Assembly: GCA_964639665.1 (NCBI GenBank)
Contig: CAZXEU010000115.1
Location: 1-52,057 of the forward strand
DNA length: 52,057 nucleotides
Direction: 5' to 3'
From: CAZXEU01 sp964639665
GTDB taxonomy: Bacteria > Bacteroidota > Rhodothermia > Rhodothermales > Bin80
In this document: piece by piece, positions 1 through 7,555 of the stretch
Position numbering within the stretch: position 1 is the first letter of the stretch
How the letters are laid out: each line of letters starts with the position of its first letter
Made by a program: the position numbers and the translations under genes
The notes under the pieces: generated by a model
The model's database searches: none
Told to the model about the DNA's origin: nothing
Seen by the model: the letters and a program-made list of their open reading frames with translations, nothing else

Positions 1-90
1 GCGTAGAAGCAGGACCTGCGCATCCTTTACCATCTCGCTTGTGGACTGACCGAACAGACCGGCCGGTCCACTCACAAGACGACGTCAAGT

Positions 91-134
91 CCCGTTAATT
101 TTAATTGTCGTCGCCGTTAATTCTAAATGTCGTC
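91..134. repeat. Tandem 22-bp repeats, probable insertion-sequence end
   Basis: Two adjacent 22-bp units (91-112 and 113-134) match at 19 of 22 positions; each carries a CGTTAATT core and ends in TGTCGTC. Short, near-identical, AT-richer units beside GC-rich DNA are what the multiple terminal repeats of some insertion sequences (for example IS21-like) look like. An imperfect hairpin (GTGGAC at 41-46 with GTCCAC at 66-71) lies just to the left. If this is an end, the element runs off the left edge and no transposase is visible. The family assignment is inference. Confidence 0.4.
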
Positions 135-206
135 AATCAGCAATCCTGCTCCCGGCGCTTCATGCCAACGCTCACATCACTTGCAAACCTCGGCCAGCGG
201 CCTGCG

Positions 207-716
207 TCATGGGTCTTCCTCCCACGGCCGCAGGCTCGGGATCCAACGAGGCACATTTTCCCTGTAGCGCCTGTAACGCTGGCCAAAGCGCCGCTCGAGC
301 TCGGGCTCTTCCACCCGCAGGAGATACGCAGTCTTGAGGACAAAAAACACGCACAGCCACAAGGCCAGGTACCAGGAACCGAAGATGAGGGATTCGGCGC
401 CGAGCAGCAGCAAGACTCCCGCAATCATGGGATTGCGGACAAAACGATAGGGTCCGCTCAAGACCAGCCGCCTCGGCGGATCCCAAGGGGACGGAGTGCC
501 CTTTCCCACCGTCCTGAAAAGAATGCCGGTCCATACCGCGAGGGTCAAGCCGTCCGAAATCATCACCAGCGCGATCCAGAACCGAACCGTTCTTGGTCCC
601 GCCAGCGCAATCTCACCCGTTCCGGCGGTCGAAATCCAGAGAATCACGGTCGGAACGAAGACCAAGGCCGTGCCGGGAATGAAGAGGATACCCTTGATGA
701 GGTTTAGATTCATCAT
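207..716 (-). CDS. Isoprenylcysteine carboxyl methyltransferase-like integral membrane protein
   Basis: This 169-residue polytopic membrane protein has hydrophobic segments near residues 5-30, 45-68 and 95-130. The C-terminal half carries the ICMT/PEMT-type signature: GPYRFVRNPM at about residue 89, then a second conserved stretch with EEPELERRFG and YRRYRENVPRWIP. In this superfamily the region binds S-adenosylmethionine and methylates small lipophilic or phospholipid substrates; the bacterial substrate is unknown. Two ATGs lie in tandem at the start (716 and 713), with no clear ribosome site. It is the last gene of the minus-strand run, about 200 bp beyond the DUF3667 gene, so it may be transcribed separately. 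Family call is solid; the reaction is not. Confidence 0.8.
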   Translation of the reverse strand: MMNLNLIKGILFIPGTALVFVPTVILWISTAGTGEIALAGPRTVRFWIALVMISDGLTLAVWTGILFRTVGKGTPSPWDPPRRLVLSGPYRFVRNPMIAGVLLLLGAESLIFGSWYLALWLCVFFVLKTAYLLRVEEPELERRFGQRYRRYRENVPRWIPSLRPWEEDP

Positions 717-916
717 CAGGCCGAGTTTGTTACTGCCACCGAATTCCCATCCGCGTCTGTGCTACCCCCTAAATGTCTGGCTGCCTTACGGGCGGCTGTC
801 ATGAATACAAGCCAGAACGGTGCTTCGGGGTGCGCCAGCCGTCGCCCAGGCCCGGCAGCCCAATACTTGCCCTGAGATTCCTTCACTGCACGTGCATAAG
901 CGACCCCCTCTCGCGG

Positions 917-1924
917 TCAGAACGTTAGCAGCGCATACGCCAGTAGCAGCAGCACACCGACTGTTACCGTGAATGTGTGCACGGTGGCAAGGGTCATCAG
1001 CTTCACGATTGTACGCGAGCGACTCTCCGAATACACTCGCCTCAGGGCAAAGAACAGGTAGACCGAGGCCGCAAGGAAGGCGATCGGCACTCCCTCTCCG
1101 AATCCGAAGGCCACCTCTGCCAAGAGCCCGATTGCGAAGAACAGGAAACCTGCCGTGTAAAAGTGCAGCGTGAAAATGAGATGCGGGACGTAGTAGGATT
1201 CTCGCCTGCGATATAAGAGTTGCAACGTGCTGGCAAATACCGGCATGACAAAGAAGAAGACCCAGGGAAAGCGCCGCGAAAACTGTTCCCGCAGCCGGCG
1301 TGGGTCCTCCTCGACCCGCTCGATCAGCCTTCCAATCCAGTTGTCAGGGTAATTCGATTCCTCCGCGGTACTATTGCCGGCTCTGACCGGGCCATCCCCG
1401 GATTCAAACGCCAATCCGCCCGCCGCGGAGCTGTCCGCAACCCCCAGCGCTGAGAGTACTCCGGCCACAGCCGCGCTATCCTGGTCTGCCAACCCTTGCG
1501 CTGCTACGTCCGCCGCTGAACTGTCCGGTTCATTAAATGAAAAATCAATTACATTGCCGCGCTGCCCGACGGCCATAAGCAAAAACGTCAGAAAGCTGAC
1601 GGACAGGTACAGTCTGAGCGGACCGATGTAGCGTACTCGATGGCCCTGCAGATAGTGAAGCGTGAGCAGGCCCGGTCTGCGAACCAGGGCTCCCAGCGAT
1701 TGCCACAGGCGCGAATCAACGCGGAATAGGCTGCTGAATGATTCGGCAACAAAGACCCGCAACGAAATTCGAATGCCGCCTGTACGCTGTCCACACTTAG
1801 CGCAAAAGTGCTCAATCGCCTTGGATCTGCAATTGAGACAGGCCTGAACACCTGTTTCCCCGGAAGCAGAAGCACCGGACTCGCCAGGCGAGGACGGCTC
1901 AGCGGATTCTACGGGATCTATCAT
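917..1924 (-). CDS. DUF3667 family zinc-ribbon membrane protein
   Basis: A 335-residue protein with an N-terminal low-complexity segment (Ser/Glu/Gly rich), then a zinc-ribbon pair, CLNC at about residue 29 and CAKCGQR at about residue 41. These are followed by the DUF3667 pattern: an FSSLFRVDSRLWQSL stretch, a GHRVRYIGPLRLYLSVSF segment leading into the first membrane helix, a long soluble loop, and three or four more hydrophobic helices at the C-terminus (from about residue 220). DUF3667 proteins are common in Bacteroidota and have no established function. It lies about 100 bp downstream of the small membrane gene ending at 2024 and could belong to the same transcript. The acidic loop (about residues 125-200) is unusually rich in Ala, Ser and Asp. 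Confidence 0.8.
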   Translation of the reverse strand: MIDPVESAEPSSPGESGASASGETGVQACLNCRSKAIEHFCAKCGQRTGGIRISLRVFVAESFSSLFRVDSRLWQSLGALVRRPGLLTLHYLQGHRVRYIGPLRLYLSVSFLTFLLMAVGQRGNVIDFSFNEPDSSAADVAAQGLADQDSAAVAGVLSALGVADSSAAGGLAFESGDGPVRAGNSTAEESNYPDNWIGRLIERVEEDPRRLREQFSRRFPWVFFFVMPVFASTLQLLYRRRESYYVPHLIFTLHFYTAGFLFFAIGLLAEVAFGFGEGVPIAFLAASVYLFFALRRVYSESRSRTIVKLMTLATVHTFTVTVGVLLLLAYALLTF

Positions 1925-2023
1925 GGGACGTGTTGAGACTTCGGCTGACGGCTCCGGCGCGAACCCATTGCAGTCACGATCAGGGCCTTGGCACGCCCAC
2001 GCCGGTCCGCTCGCACCATGTGC

Positions 2024-2200
2024 CTATTCGACATCTACCCATCGCGCGTCCTCGATTTCCGGATCCTTCAACCTGGTCTTCCGCTTCCTGGCCAGCGGTT
2101 CGGGCCTGCCCTTCGGATCCTGCAGAATGGCCCGTATCATGCTTCGCGCGCTGCGAGCAATGAAATAGCCAAGCACCAGTAGAAACAGGATCTTGTACAT
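2024..2200 (-). CDS. Small single-pass membrane protein (DUF4834-like architecture)
   Basis: A 58-residue frame starts with ATG three bases after the stop codon of the kinase-like gene and ends at a TAG. It has one N-terminal membrane helix (MYKILFLLVLGYFIARSA), then a strongly basic, proline-containing linker and an acidic tail ending EDARWVDVE. Small Bacteroidota proteins of the DUF4834 type share this plan: N-terminal helix, charged linker, and a short conserved acidic/aromatic C-terminus. The tight spacing argues for co-translation with the upstream gene. Family membership is inferred from layout rather than alignment; that it is a real gene is more likely than not. Confidence 0.6.
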   Translation of the reverse strand: MYKILFLLVLGYFIARSARSMIRAILQDPKGRPEPLARKRKTRLKDPEIEDARWVDVE

Positions 2201-2203
2201 GAA

Positions 2204-2872
2204 TTAGCGCATGTGCTGCGAACTGCGCGACAGCGGCCGAAAATACGTGGTGCCCGCCCGGCGAACGCGCGCAATCTCATGTGCCAAGTCGTCCATGTCT
2301 TCAGGGCGCTGCGCGCCTTCAAAGTCTTCGGCGTTGATAATCAGCAGTGGGCTCTTCCGGTAGCGGAAAAAATACTCCGTATACCCCTTGTGCAAGTCCG
2401 CGTAGTAGGCTGGATCCAGCTCGCGCCTGTGTTCCGTCTGCCGGATGCGATCGAATGCCCGCTCGAGCCGTGACTGCACCAGTACAACGAGATCCGGTTG
2501 CGGCACCTCCTGCTCCATGATCCGGTACAGCCGGTCGTACAGGGTGATTTCGTCTTCCGCAAGGCAGGCGTGCGCGTAAATGCGATCCTTGTCGAATGTG
2601 GAATCAGCCACGGTGAGCCGGTGAAAAAGGTCACGGGCATATATAACCTTCTGCTGCCTGAACCGCATGACCAGAAAGGCAAGCCGGGTCTGGAACGCCC
2701 AGCGCGCCCGGTCTTCGTGGAAGCGCTCCAGAAATGGATTCTCCCGTACCTCCTCCCGCACCAGCCTCGCGTGCAGCCTTCTGGCTATCAGCCCCGCGAG
2801 TCTCGACGCACCCGCCCCTGGCACGCCTTCAACGGCCACGTACCGCAGTTCATCCGGCAATACGAATTCCAT
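2204..2872 (-). CDS. Deoxynucleoside kinase homologue with a degenerate P-loop
   Basis: A 222-residue protein of the deoxynucleoside kinase (dNK) family, which phosphorylates deoxynucleosides with ATP in nucleotide salvage. Family landmarks present: N-terminal YVAVEG strand, ENPFLERFHEDR, the DSTFDKDRIYA region matching the usual (S/A)D(Y/S)xFxKDRIFA, and PQPDLVVLVQ before the Arg-rich lid (RIRQTEHRRELD). The P-loop reads GVPGAGAS at residues 16-23, where the family has GxxGxGK(T/S): Ala22 (codon GCG) replaces the catalytic lysine. That substitution normally abolishes phosphate binding, so the protein is probably not a standard kinase. It sits 150 bp after folK, a pairing common in Bacteroidota, and directly before the small membrane gene. 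It could have a regulatory or partner role, or a compensating lysine elsewhere. Confidence 0.85.
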   Translation of the reverse strand: MEFVLPDELRYVAVEGVPGAGASRLAGLIARRLHARLVREEVRENPFLERFHEDRARWAFQTRLAFLVMRFRQQKVIYARDLFHRLTVADSTFDKDRIYAHACLAEDEITLYDRLYRIMEQEVPQPDLVVLVQSRLERAFDRIRQTEHRRELDPAYYADLHKGYTEYFFRYRKSPLLIINAEDFEGAQRPEDMDDLAHEIARVRRAGTTYFRPLSRSSQHMR

Positions 2873-3022
2873 GGCACGAGCACCGACGTGGACAAGAATC
2901 GGTGCCTTCCAAGATAGGAATAGCCCACGCGGGTGGATATACTCACATCCCGGCGTCTGTTCCGCTGCAAGACCGGGCCGGATCCGCTGCGGCAGGCGCC
3001 TCGCGACCTCGGCAAGAGCGCA

Positions 3023-3532
3023 TCAGCGTAGTTCAGCCTCCGTTCTGACGAGAGCATGGGCATCGGCGCACCTTGCAAGCAGCTCCTGCACCGTAGCCTC
3101 GAACGGGGCCGGGACAAAGAACTGCGGCGCGATGTCGGACCACGGCTTAAGCACAAAGCGCCGCTCGCCGAGGCGCGGATGCGGCAGTTCCAGGCGGGTC
3201 GCGCTTTGCGTAGCGGCGCCCCACGTCAGAATGTCGACGTCGAGCTCGCGCGGCGCCCAGCGCTCGGCCTTCTTGCGGCCAGCACGGCGCTCGAGCTCCC
3301 GGCAAACGCGCAGCAGCCTCCCGGGAGCAAGATGCGTCCTGACGGTCAACACGGCATTGAGATAAGGAGGCTGCTCCCGCTGGTCGTCCATGGTGTGCGC
3401 CTCTGCCTCGTAGACCGGCGAGCAGGCCACAACGGCCGCATCCTTGCGTGAGTCCAGCTGCCGCACTGCGCCGCGCAGCGCGGCAAGACGGTCGCCGAGG
3501 TTGGATCCCAGCGCAATGCTTGCAAGCTCCAT
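3023..3532 (-). CDS. folK: 2-amino-4-hydroxy-6-hydroxymethyldihydropteridine diphosphokinase
   Basis: HPPK transfers pyrophosphate from ATP to 6-hydroxymethyl-7,8-dihydropterin, the step before dihydropteroate synthase in folate synthesis. The 169-residue length is typical. Visible signatures are IALGSNLGDR at residues 6-15, SPVYEAEA, YLNAVL, and the magnesium/ATP-binding ELDVDIL with flanking WAPR. A conserved LPHPRLGERRFVLKPW stretch follows. The start ATG at 3532 lies only five bases after the encoded CCA of tRNA-Arg, so the translated mRNA probably arises from, or continues through, the tRNA-containing transcript. No strong ribosome site fits in that gap except within the tRNA 3' end (GGGGG). 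Confidence 0.95.
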   Translation of the reverse strand: MELASIALGSNLGDRLAALRGAVRQLDSRKDAAVVACSPVYEAEAHTMDDQREQPPYLNAVLTVRTHLAPGRLLRVCRELERRAGRKKAERWAPRELDVDILTWGAATQSATRLELPHPRLGERRFVLKPWSDIAPQFFVPAPFEATVQELLARCADAHALVRTEAELR

Positions 3533-3537
3533 GTCCC

Positions 3538-3613
3538 TGGTACCCCCGCCAGGACTCGAACCCGGATATACGGCTTAGGAGGCCGTCGCTCTATCCTGTT
3601 GAGCTACAGGGGC
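3538..3613 (-). tRNA. tRNA-Arg (anticodon CCT)
   Basis: Read on the minus strand the 76 bases fold as a cloverleaf: 7-bp acceptor (GCCCCTG with CGGGGGT, two G-U pairs), D-arm GCTC/GAGC, anticodon stem ACGGC/GCCGT with loop CTCCTAA (anticodon CCT, reads AGG), 4-nt variable region, and T-arm CCGGG TTCGAGT CCTGG. The discriminator is A and the CCA end is encoded (3538-3540). Its first ten bases (3604-3613) overlap the 3' end of rpe. Confidence 0.95.
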
Positions 3614-4272
3614 TCTGCCAGCGCAGCGGCCCGGAGGGCTGCCACATTCCCGGCAACGTTGCCGCGGAAGACCGCGCTGCCCGCCACCAGAACATCGGCA
3701 CCAGCCCGAACGACTTGTCGGGCATTATGTGCCTTGATGCCGCCGTCCACCTCGATAAATGCCTCCGATCCCATGGCATCAAGCCGCTTGCGCAGACGCC
3801 GGATCCTGTCCGTTGAGGCCGGTATGTATTTCTGCCCACCCCGTCCCGGCACAACGGACATCACGAGTACCAGGCCGGCATCCGAAAGAACGCCGTCCAG
3901 CGCCTTCAGCGGAGTGTCCGGACACAGCGTTATGCCGGGGCGCACGCCGAAGGACCGGATATGAGCGAGCGTCTCGGCGGCATCCTGGCACGTCTCTACA
4001 TGGACCGTGATCACGTCCGCGCCAGCCTCGGCAAATGCTTCCACGTGGCGCTCCGGATGCTCCGTCATGAGATGTACGTCGAGTACGGTGCCTGTTTCCG
4101 TGCACAGGGGCCGCAGCGCACGCGCCACCAGCGCTCCCATCGTGATTTCCGGCACGAAATGGCCGTCCATGACGTCCACGTGCAACCAGTCGCCTCCGGC
4201 TTCGATCGCCTGACGGGCGTGCGATTCGAGGCGCGCAAAATCGGCGGCAAGTATCGATGGCGCGAGCAGCAT
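3604..4272 (-). CDS. rpe: Ribulose-phosphate 3-epimerase
   Basis: Interconverts ribulose 5-phosphate and xylulose 5-phosphate in the pentose phosphate pathway (TIM barrel, one divalent metal). From the ATG at 4272 the protein is 222 residues, like E. coli Rpe (225), and begins LLAPSILAADFARL as the family does; a TTG at 4290 is in frame but less likely. Metal and catalytic residues are present: HVDVMDGHFVP (His31, Asp33), VHLM (His68), and EVDGGI (Asp176). The phosphate/cap loop, usually SVNPGFGGQ, reads SVVPGRGGQ (Val141, Arg144). The gene follows nuoH by 21 bp. Its TAG stop (3604-3606) lies within the D-arm region of tRNA-Arg, so the last codons double as tRNA sequence. Confidence 0.93.
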   Translation of the reverse strand: MLLAPSILAADFARLESHARQAIEAGGDWLHVDVMDGHFVPEITMGALVARALRPLCTETGTVLDVHLMTEHPERHVEAFAEAGADVITVHVETCQDAAETLAHIRSFGVRPGITLCPDTPLKALDGVLSDAGLVLVMSVVPGRGGQKYIPASTDRIRRLRKRLDAMGSEAFIEVDGGIKAHNARQVVRAGADVLVAGSAVFRGNVAGNVAALRAAALAEPL

Positions 4273-4293
4273 AGCCTGCCGGTGTAGCAAATG

Positions 4294-5322
4294 CTACCCG
4301 TAGAATATCACGACGACGAGTGCAATCAAGAGCGCATTGGCCAGCGCAATGGGCAGGAGATACTTCCAGCCAAGCTGCATGAGCTGGTTGTACTTGAAAC
4401 GGGGAAGCGTCCAGCGCACCCACAGGAAAAGAAAGCCGAAGAAGGACACCTTGACCATGAGGCTGCCGAACTGGAGCAGTCCCAGAAGCAGAGACCCTTC
4501 GAGCGCCGGAAACTGCGCGAGTATCTGTGGCTCGAAGGGCAGAAGGTAGCCTCCGAAGAACAGCGTGGCTATGACAAAGGAGGCCACAAACCAGTTGACG
4601 TACTCGGCAAGAAAGAACATGCCGAATTTCATGCCGCTGTATTCGGTGTGGTAGCCGCCCACGAGCTCCTGCTCCGCCTCCGGCAGATCAAACGGCGCAC
4701 GATTGGTCTCCGCAAAGGCCGTAATGATGAAAACGAGCGCGCCGAGCGGGTTGCGAAACACGTTCCAGCCCAGAATCGCACCGCCTGCGGCCTGGTTCTC
4801 CACGATCTCCACGACGCTAAGCGAGCCGGCCAGCAGCACGACCGAAACGACGGCCAGCCCCATGGACAGCTCGTACGAAATCATCTGGGCGCTGGAGCGA
4901 AGTCCGCCAAGCAGCGAAAACTTGCTGTTGCTGCTCCAGCCCGCCAGCGTGACGCCGTACACGGAGACCGAAGTCAGCGCCAGTATGATGAGCACCGTTA
5001 CGCCGTTGTCCACGATCACCACGCCGCGCGCAAACGGGATCATGGCCGGCACCGTCATGGCAATGACCACCATGATGACCGGAGCCAGGGAATGGATGAA
5101 ATGCGTCGATCCGCGCGGCGTGATTTCCTCCTTGAAGACCAGCTTGAAGACGTCCGCAAACGGCTGGAGAAATCCTACCGGGCCCACACGGTTGGGCCCA
5201 GGCCTGTTCTGCATGAACCCGGATACGCGTCGCTCGGCATACACGAGAACGGACGCGGACACCAGCATGAAGTTGATGATGCCAAACGCAACCAGGGCCA
5301 GAACGGGAAGCGACAGATCCAT
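4294..5322 (-). CDS. nuoH: NADH-quinone oxidoreductase subunit H
   Basis: Membrane subunit of complex I that joins the peripheral arm to the proton-pumping arm and forms part of the quinone chamber. The 342-residue protein has about eight membrane helices and the family signatures: YAERRVSGFMQNRPGPNRVGP near residue 30, FKEEITP, and the Glu-rich quinone-proximal loop AFAETNRAPFDLPEAEQELVGGYHTEYSG. The start ATG at 5322 is 21 bp after the nuoG stop, and rpe follows at close spacing, so the operon appears to continue into central metabolism genes. Genes nuoI to nuoN are not in this window. Confidence 0.97.
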   Translation of the reverse strand: MDLSLPVLALVAFGIINFMLVSASVLVYAERRVSGFMQNRPGPNRVGPVGFLQPFADVFKLVFKEEITPRGSTHFIHSLAPVIMVVIAMTVPAMIPFARGVVIVDNGVTVLIILALTSVSVYGVTLAGWSSNSKFSLLGGLRSSAQMISYELSMGLAVVSVVLLAGSLSVVEIVENQAAGGAILGWNVFRNPLGALVFIITAFAETNRAPFDLPEAEQELVGGYHTEYSGMKFGMFFLAEYVNWFVASFVIATLFFGGYLLPFEPQILAQFPALEGSLLLGLLQFGSLMVKVSFFGFLFLWVRWTLPRFKYNQLMQLGWKYLLPIALANALLIALVVVIFYG

Positions 5323-5343
5323 GTGCTTAACTCTCTCGGGGAC

Positions 5344-7074
5344 TCAGGCCTGAACCAGGTGTTCGCGCAGCTGGACGCCGCGAAGCTGCATGGCCTTGTA
5401 CGTGGCACCCTCGAACGCCGGCACCGTGCGGGCAATCTCGTCCATGATCTTTCTGGGGCCGGTATAGGGCAGGTCGTGGCCCAGGTGCTCTGCAAGCCGC
5501 GGAAGCAGGTCCCAGCTCGGCCGGCAGTCTATGCGGTGCGACTCGTTGTGCCACCGGTCAAACGGCGTACCGTGCCGGTCCGCACGGCTGAGCCCCATGT
5601 GCATCATGAGGGTGCGCTCCGTGCCGCGAATGGCCTTGGCAGGCACCACGCGCTGCGCCCTTCCGTCCTCGTTCACGTACGTTCCCACCGTTTCGGCAAC
5701 CGTCGCGGCCGGCAGGGCCACGGTCGCGGCCTCAAGGGTCCGGTTCGTCGTGTTGTAGTAGTGCAGCACGACATCCAGGTCCGCCAGGTCATCCGCACCG
5801 AAGAGCCCCGCAGCTACCGGGTCATCCTCCAGCACATAGACGAGGCGAATCTCGCCCGCTGCAAGCCTTGCCCGAATCAGCTCTTCGTCCACCGGAAAAA
5901 TGCCTAGCCGCTGACATCCTTCGGCATTGGGCGTCCGGTCATCCGTCTGAAGCCATCCGTCTGCCCGCCCCGGCTCTATGTGAGGCACGTAACCGGCCAC
6001 AGCACCTCCCAGCGCACGTGCCAGACGCAGGAGCAGATAGTTGTCTTCCACCGTCGCATGGGCCGACGCAAGAAACAGCATCTCTTCGGGCCTGCAACCC
6101 TTGACAAGGGATGCTGCGCTGCGCAGCGCCTGCTCCCAGGACGCAGCAGCTAACTCTCCGTCCGATCGAATCTGCGGCCCCGAGGGACGGTCTTCATTGA
6201 AGCGCCGGTACGCAAGCCGATCCTCGTCCGCCAGCCAGTACTCGTTCACTTCCGGATTGGCGCGCGGCGTGATGCGCAGCACCAGGTTGTCGCGAACCCA
6301 GAGGTGGCAATTGGACCCTTTTGCATTGGTAGTGATGATGGACGGCGTCGAGCTCATCTCCCAGATCCGGGCCTGGAACCTGAAATCGGCACTGGTGAGG
6401 GCACCCACGGGACACAGATCGATGACGTTCATGGAATAGGGATCATCGAATGTGACGCCCGGCGGCGTAAGCGGATAGTTGCTGACTCCGCGTTCAATTA
6501 TGGTCAGCTGGTGGCTTTTCGAGATCTCGTCCGTAAAGCGGACGCATCGCGTGCAGTTGATGCAGCGTTCGGCGTCCAGGACCACGCGCGGCCCCAGCTT
6601 GACTTTCTTGGGCTTCTTGGTCTTGTGAAACTCGAATCGGGAGCCTTCGCGGCCATACTTGAACGCCTGGATCTGCAGCGGACAATGACCGGCCTGATCG
6701 CATATGGGACAATCCAGCGGATGATTGATCAGGAGGAGTTCCATGGTGTCCTCCTGGGCGCGCTTGACCTCGTCACTCGTGTGCGCCGTCTTTACCACGA
6801 GGCCGTCCGAAACGTCGTGGCTGCAGCTCGTCTGCAATTTCGGGAAGAAGCGTATGACCGGCTCGCCGTCATCGTCCAGCACCGGCTGCCCCGTGTTTCG
6901 GTCCCGCACGGGACTCCCTACGTCCACCAGGCACTGCCGACAATTCGCCGGAATGCTCATGGACGGATGGTAGCAGAAATGCGGCAGCTCGATTCCGTTA
7001 TCCAGGCAGAACTGCAGCAGCTTGGGCCGTCCCTGGAATTCGTACGACTTGCCGTCGATGGTAATGGTCGGCAT
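5344..7074 (-). CDS. nuoG: NADH-quinone oxidoreductase subunit G (short form)
   Basis: Peripheral-arm iron-sulfur subunit of complex I. From ATG 7074 (with an AAGG site upstream) it has 576 residues. Cluster ligands in order: [2Fe-2S] Cys34, Cys45, Cys48, Cys84; His118-Cys122-Cys125-Cys131 for the His/Cys3 [4Fe-4S] cluster; Cys171, Cys174, Cys177 and Cys221 for the next [4Fe-4S] cluster. A TNAKGSNC stretch begins the molybdopterin-oxidoreductase-like domain. This domain is short: common bacterial NuoG proteins have roughly 780-900 residues, so much of the C-terminal region is missing. A longer frame to 7356 exists, but the extra N-terminus overlaps the lipoprotein gene and is Arg-rich junk. 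Preceded by the DUF4920 gene, followed by nuoH. Confidence 0.95.
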   Translation of the reverse strand: MPTITIDGKSYEFQGRPKLLQFCLDNGIELPHFCYHPSMSIPANCRQCLVDVGSPVRDRNTGQPVLDDDGEPVIRFFPKLQTSCSHDVSDGLVVKTAHTSDEVKRAQEDTMELLLINHPLDCPICDQAGHCPLQIQAFKYGREGSRFEFHKTKKPKKVKLGPRVVLDAERCINCTRCVRFTDEISKSHQLTIIERGVSNYPLTPPGVTFDDPYSMNVIDLCPVGALTSADFRFQARIWEMSSTPSIITTNAKGSNCHLWVRDNLVLRITPRANPEVNEYWLADEDRLAYRRFNEDRPSGPQIRSDGELAAASWEQALRSAASLVKGCRPEEMLFLASAHATVEDNYLLLRLARALGGAVAGYVPHIEPGRADGWLQTDDRTPNAEGCQRLGIFPVDEELIRARLAAGEIRLVYVLEDDPVAAGLFGADDLADLDVVLHYYNTTNRTLEAATVALPAATVAETVGTYVNEDGRAQRVVPAKAIRGTERTLMMHMGLSRADRHGTPFDRWHNESHRIDCRPSWDLLPRLAEHLGHDLPYTGPRKIMDEIARTVPAFEGATYKAMQLRGVQLREHLVQA

Positions 7075-7100
7075 GCCTTGGCTGGGTTTCCTGGTTTCTG

Positions 7101-7541
7101 TTAGAAGGTTGCCACCATTACGCCGCTGGCCGACAAGGCGAGCGCTGCGCCGCCACCTCCTTCCTGCGCCAGGTGGTGCTCGTGCGCATCCGTCGTCGAA
7201 GCGTCCGACAGCCATCCCCGCGCTACGGCGCGGCGGCCGCTGATGTGCGCGGGCACCGTGAAGGCGTATTCGCCCCCTTCGGTGCGCGCAACGTCCACGC
7301 GCAGATCTTCCCCGCCGTGGGAGCGCAGCATGAGCCAGCATCCCTGCATCTGACAAACGGCATGCACGGTGCCTTCGACTGAAACGTGCCCGTCCAGATA
7401 CATGTCGCGCTCGGCAAGTACCGCCTCAACCGGCACTGCCGCCATGGCGTCAAAGGATTCGCCGTAGGCGTCGTATGGCTCTTCAGCCTGCGGTGACGAG
7501 CAGGCTGCAGCCAAAAGCAGAAACAGGGTCGTGTATTTCAT
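7101..7541 (-). CDS. DUF4920 family lipoprotein inside the nuo operon
   Basis: From ATG 7541, which has an excellent AGGAGG ribosome site, this 146-residue protein starts with a short hydrophobic segment ending LLAAACSS, a lipobox-like Cys at residue 14, so it is probably a lipid-anchored exported protein. The core shows the DUF4920 pattern: a GHVSVEGTVHAVCQMQGCW stretch with Cys pair C-x4-C, then LRSHGGEDLRVDV, and a final region with HEHH. DUF4920 has no established role. It is set between nuoF (15 bp) and nuoG (27 bp) on the same strand, so it is co-transcribed with complex I subunits, although it should act outside the cytoplasm. The Cys and His residues could bind metal; this is inference. 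Confidence 0.82.
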   Translation of the reverse strand: MKYTTLFLLLAAACSSPQAEEPYDAYGESFDAMAAVPVEAVLAERDMYLDGHVSVEGTVHAVCQMQGCWLMLRSHGGEDLRVDVARTEGGEYAFTVPAHISGRRAVARGWLSDASTTDAHEHHLAQEGGGGAALALSASGVMVATF

Positions 7542-7555
7542 GGAGCCTCCTGTCA

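Noticed and set aside
4273..4290. TTG start for rpe at 4290
   Set aside because: Adds residues before LLAPSILAADF that the family does not have; ATG 4272 gives the normal length.
4291..5907. Plus-strand open frame of 538 residues opposite nuoH and nuoG
   Set aside because: Arg/His/Gly-rich, no motif, and fully antisense to clear complex I genes; caused by GC-rich third positions.
7075..7356. Extended N-terminus of NuoG upstream of ATG 7074
   Set aside because: The added 94 residues overlap the DUF4920 gene and look like a shifted reading of it (Arg/Gly-rich); NuoG aligns from PTITIDGKSYEF.
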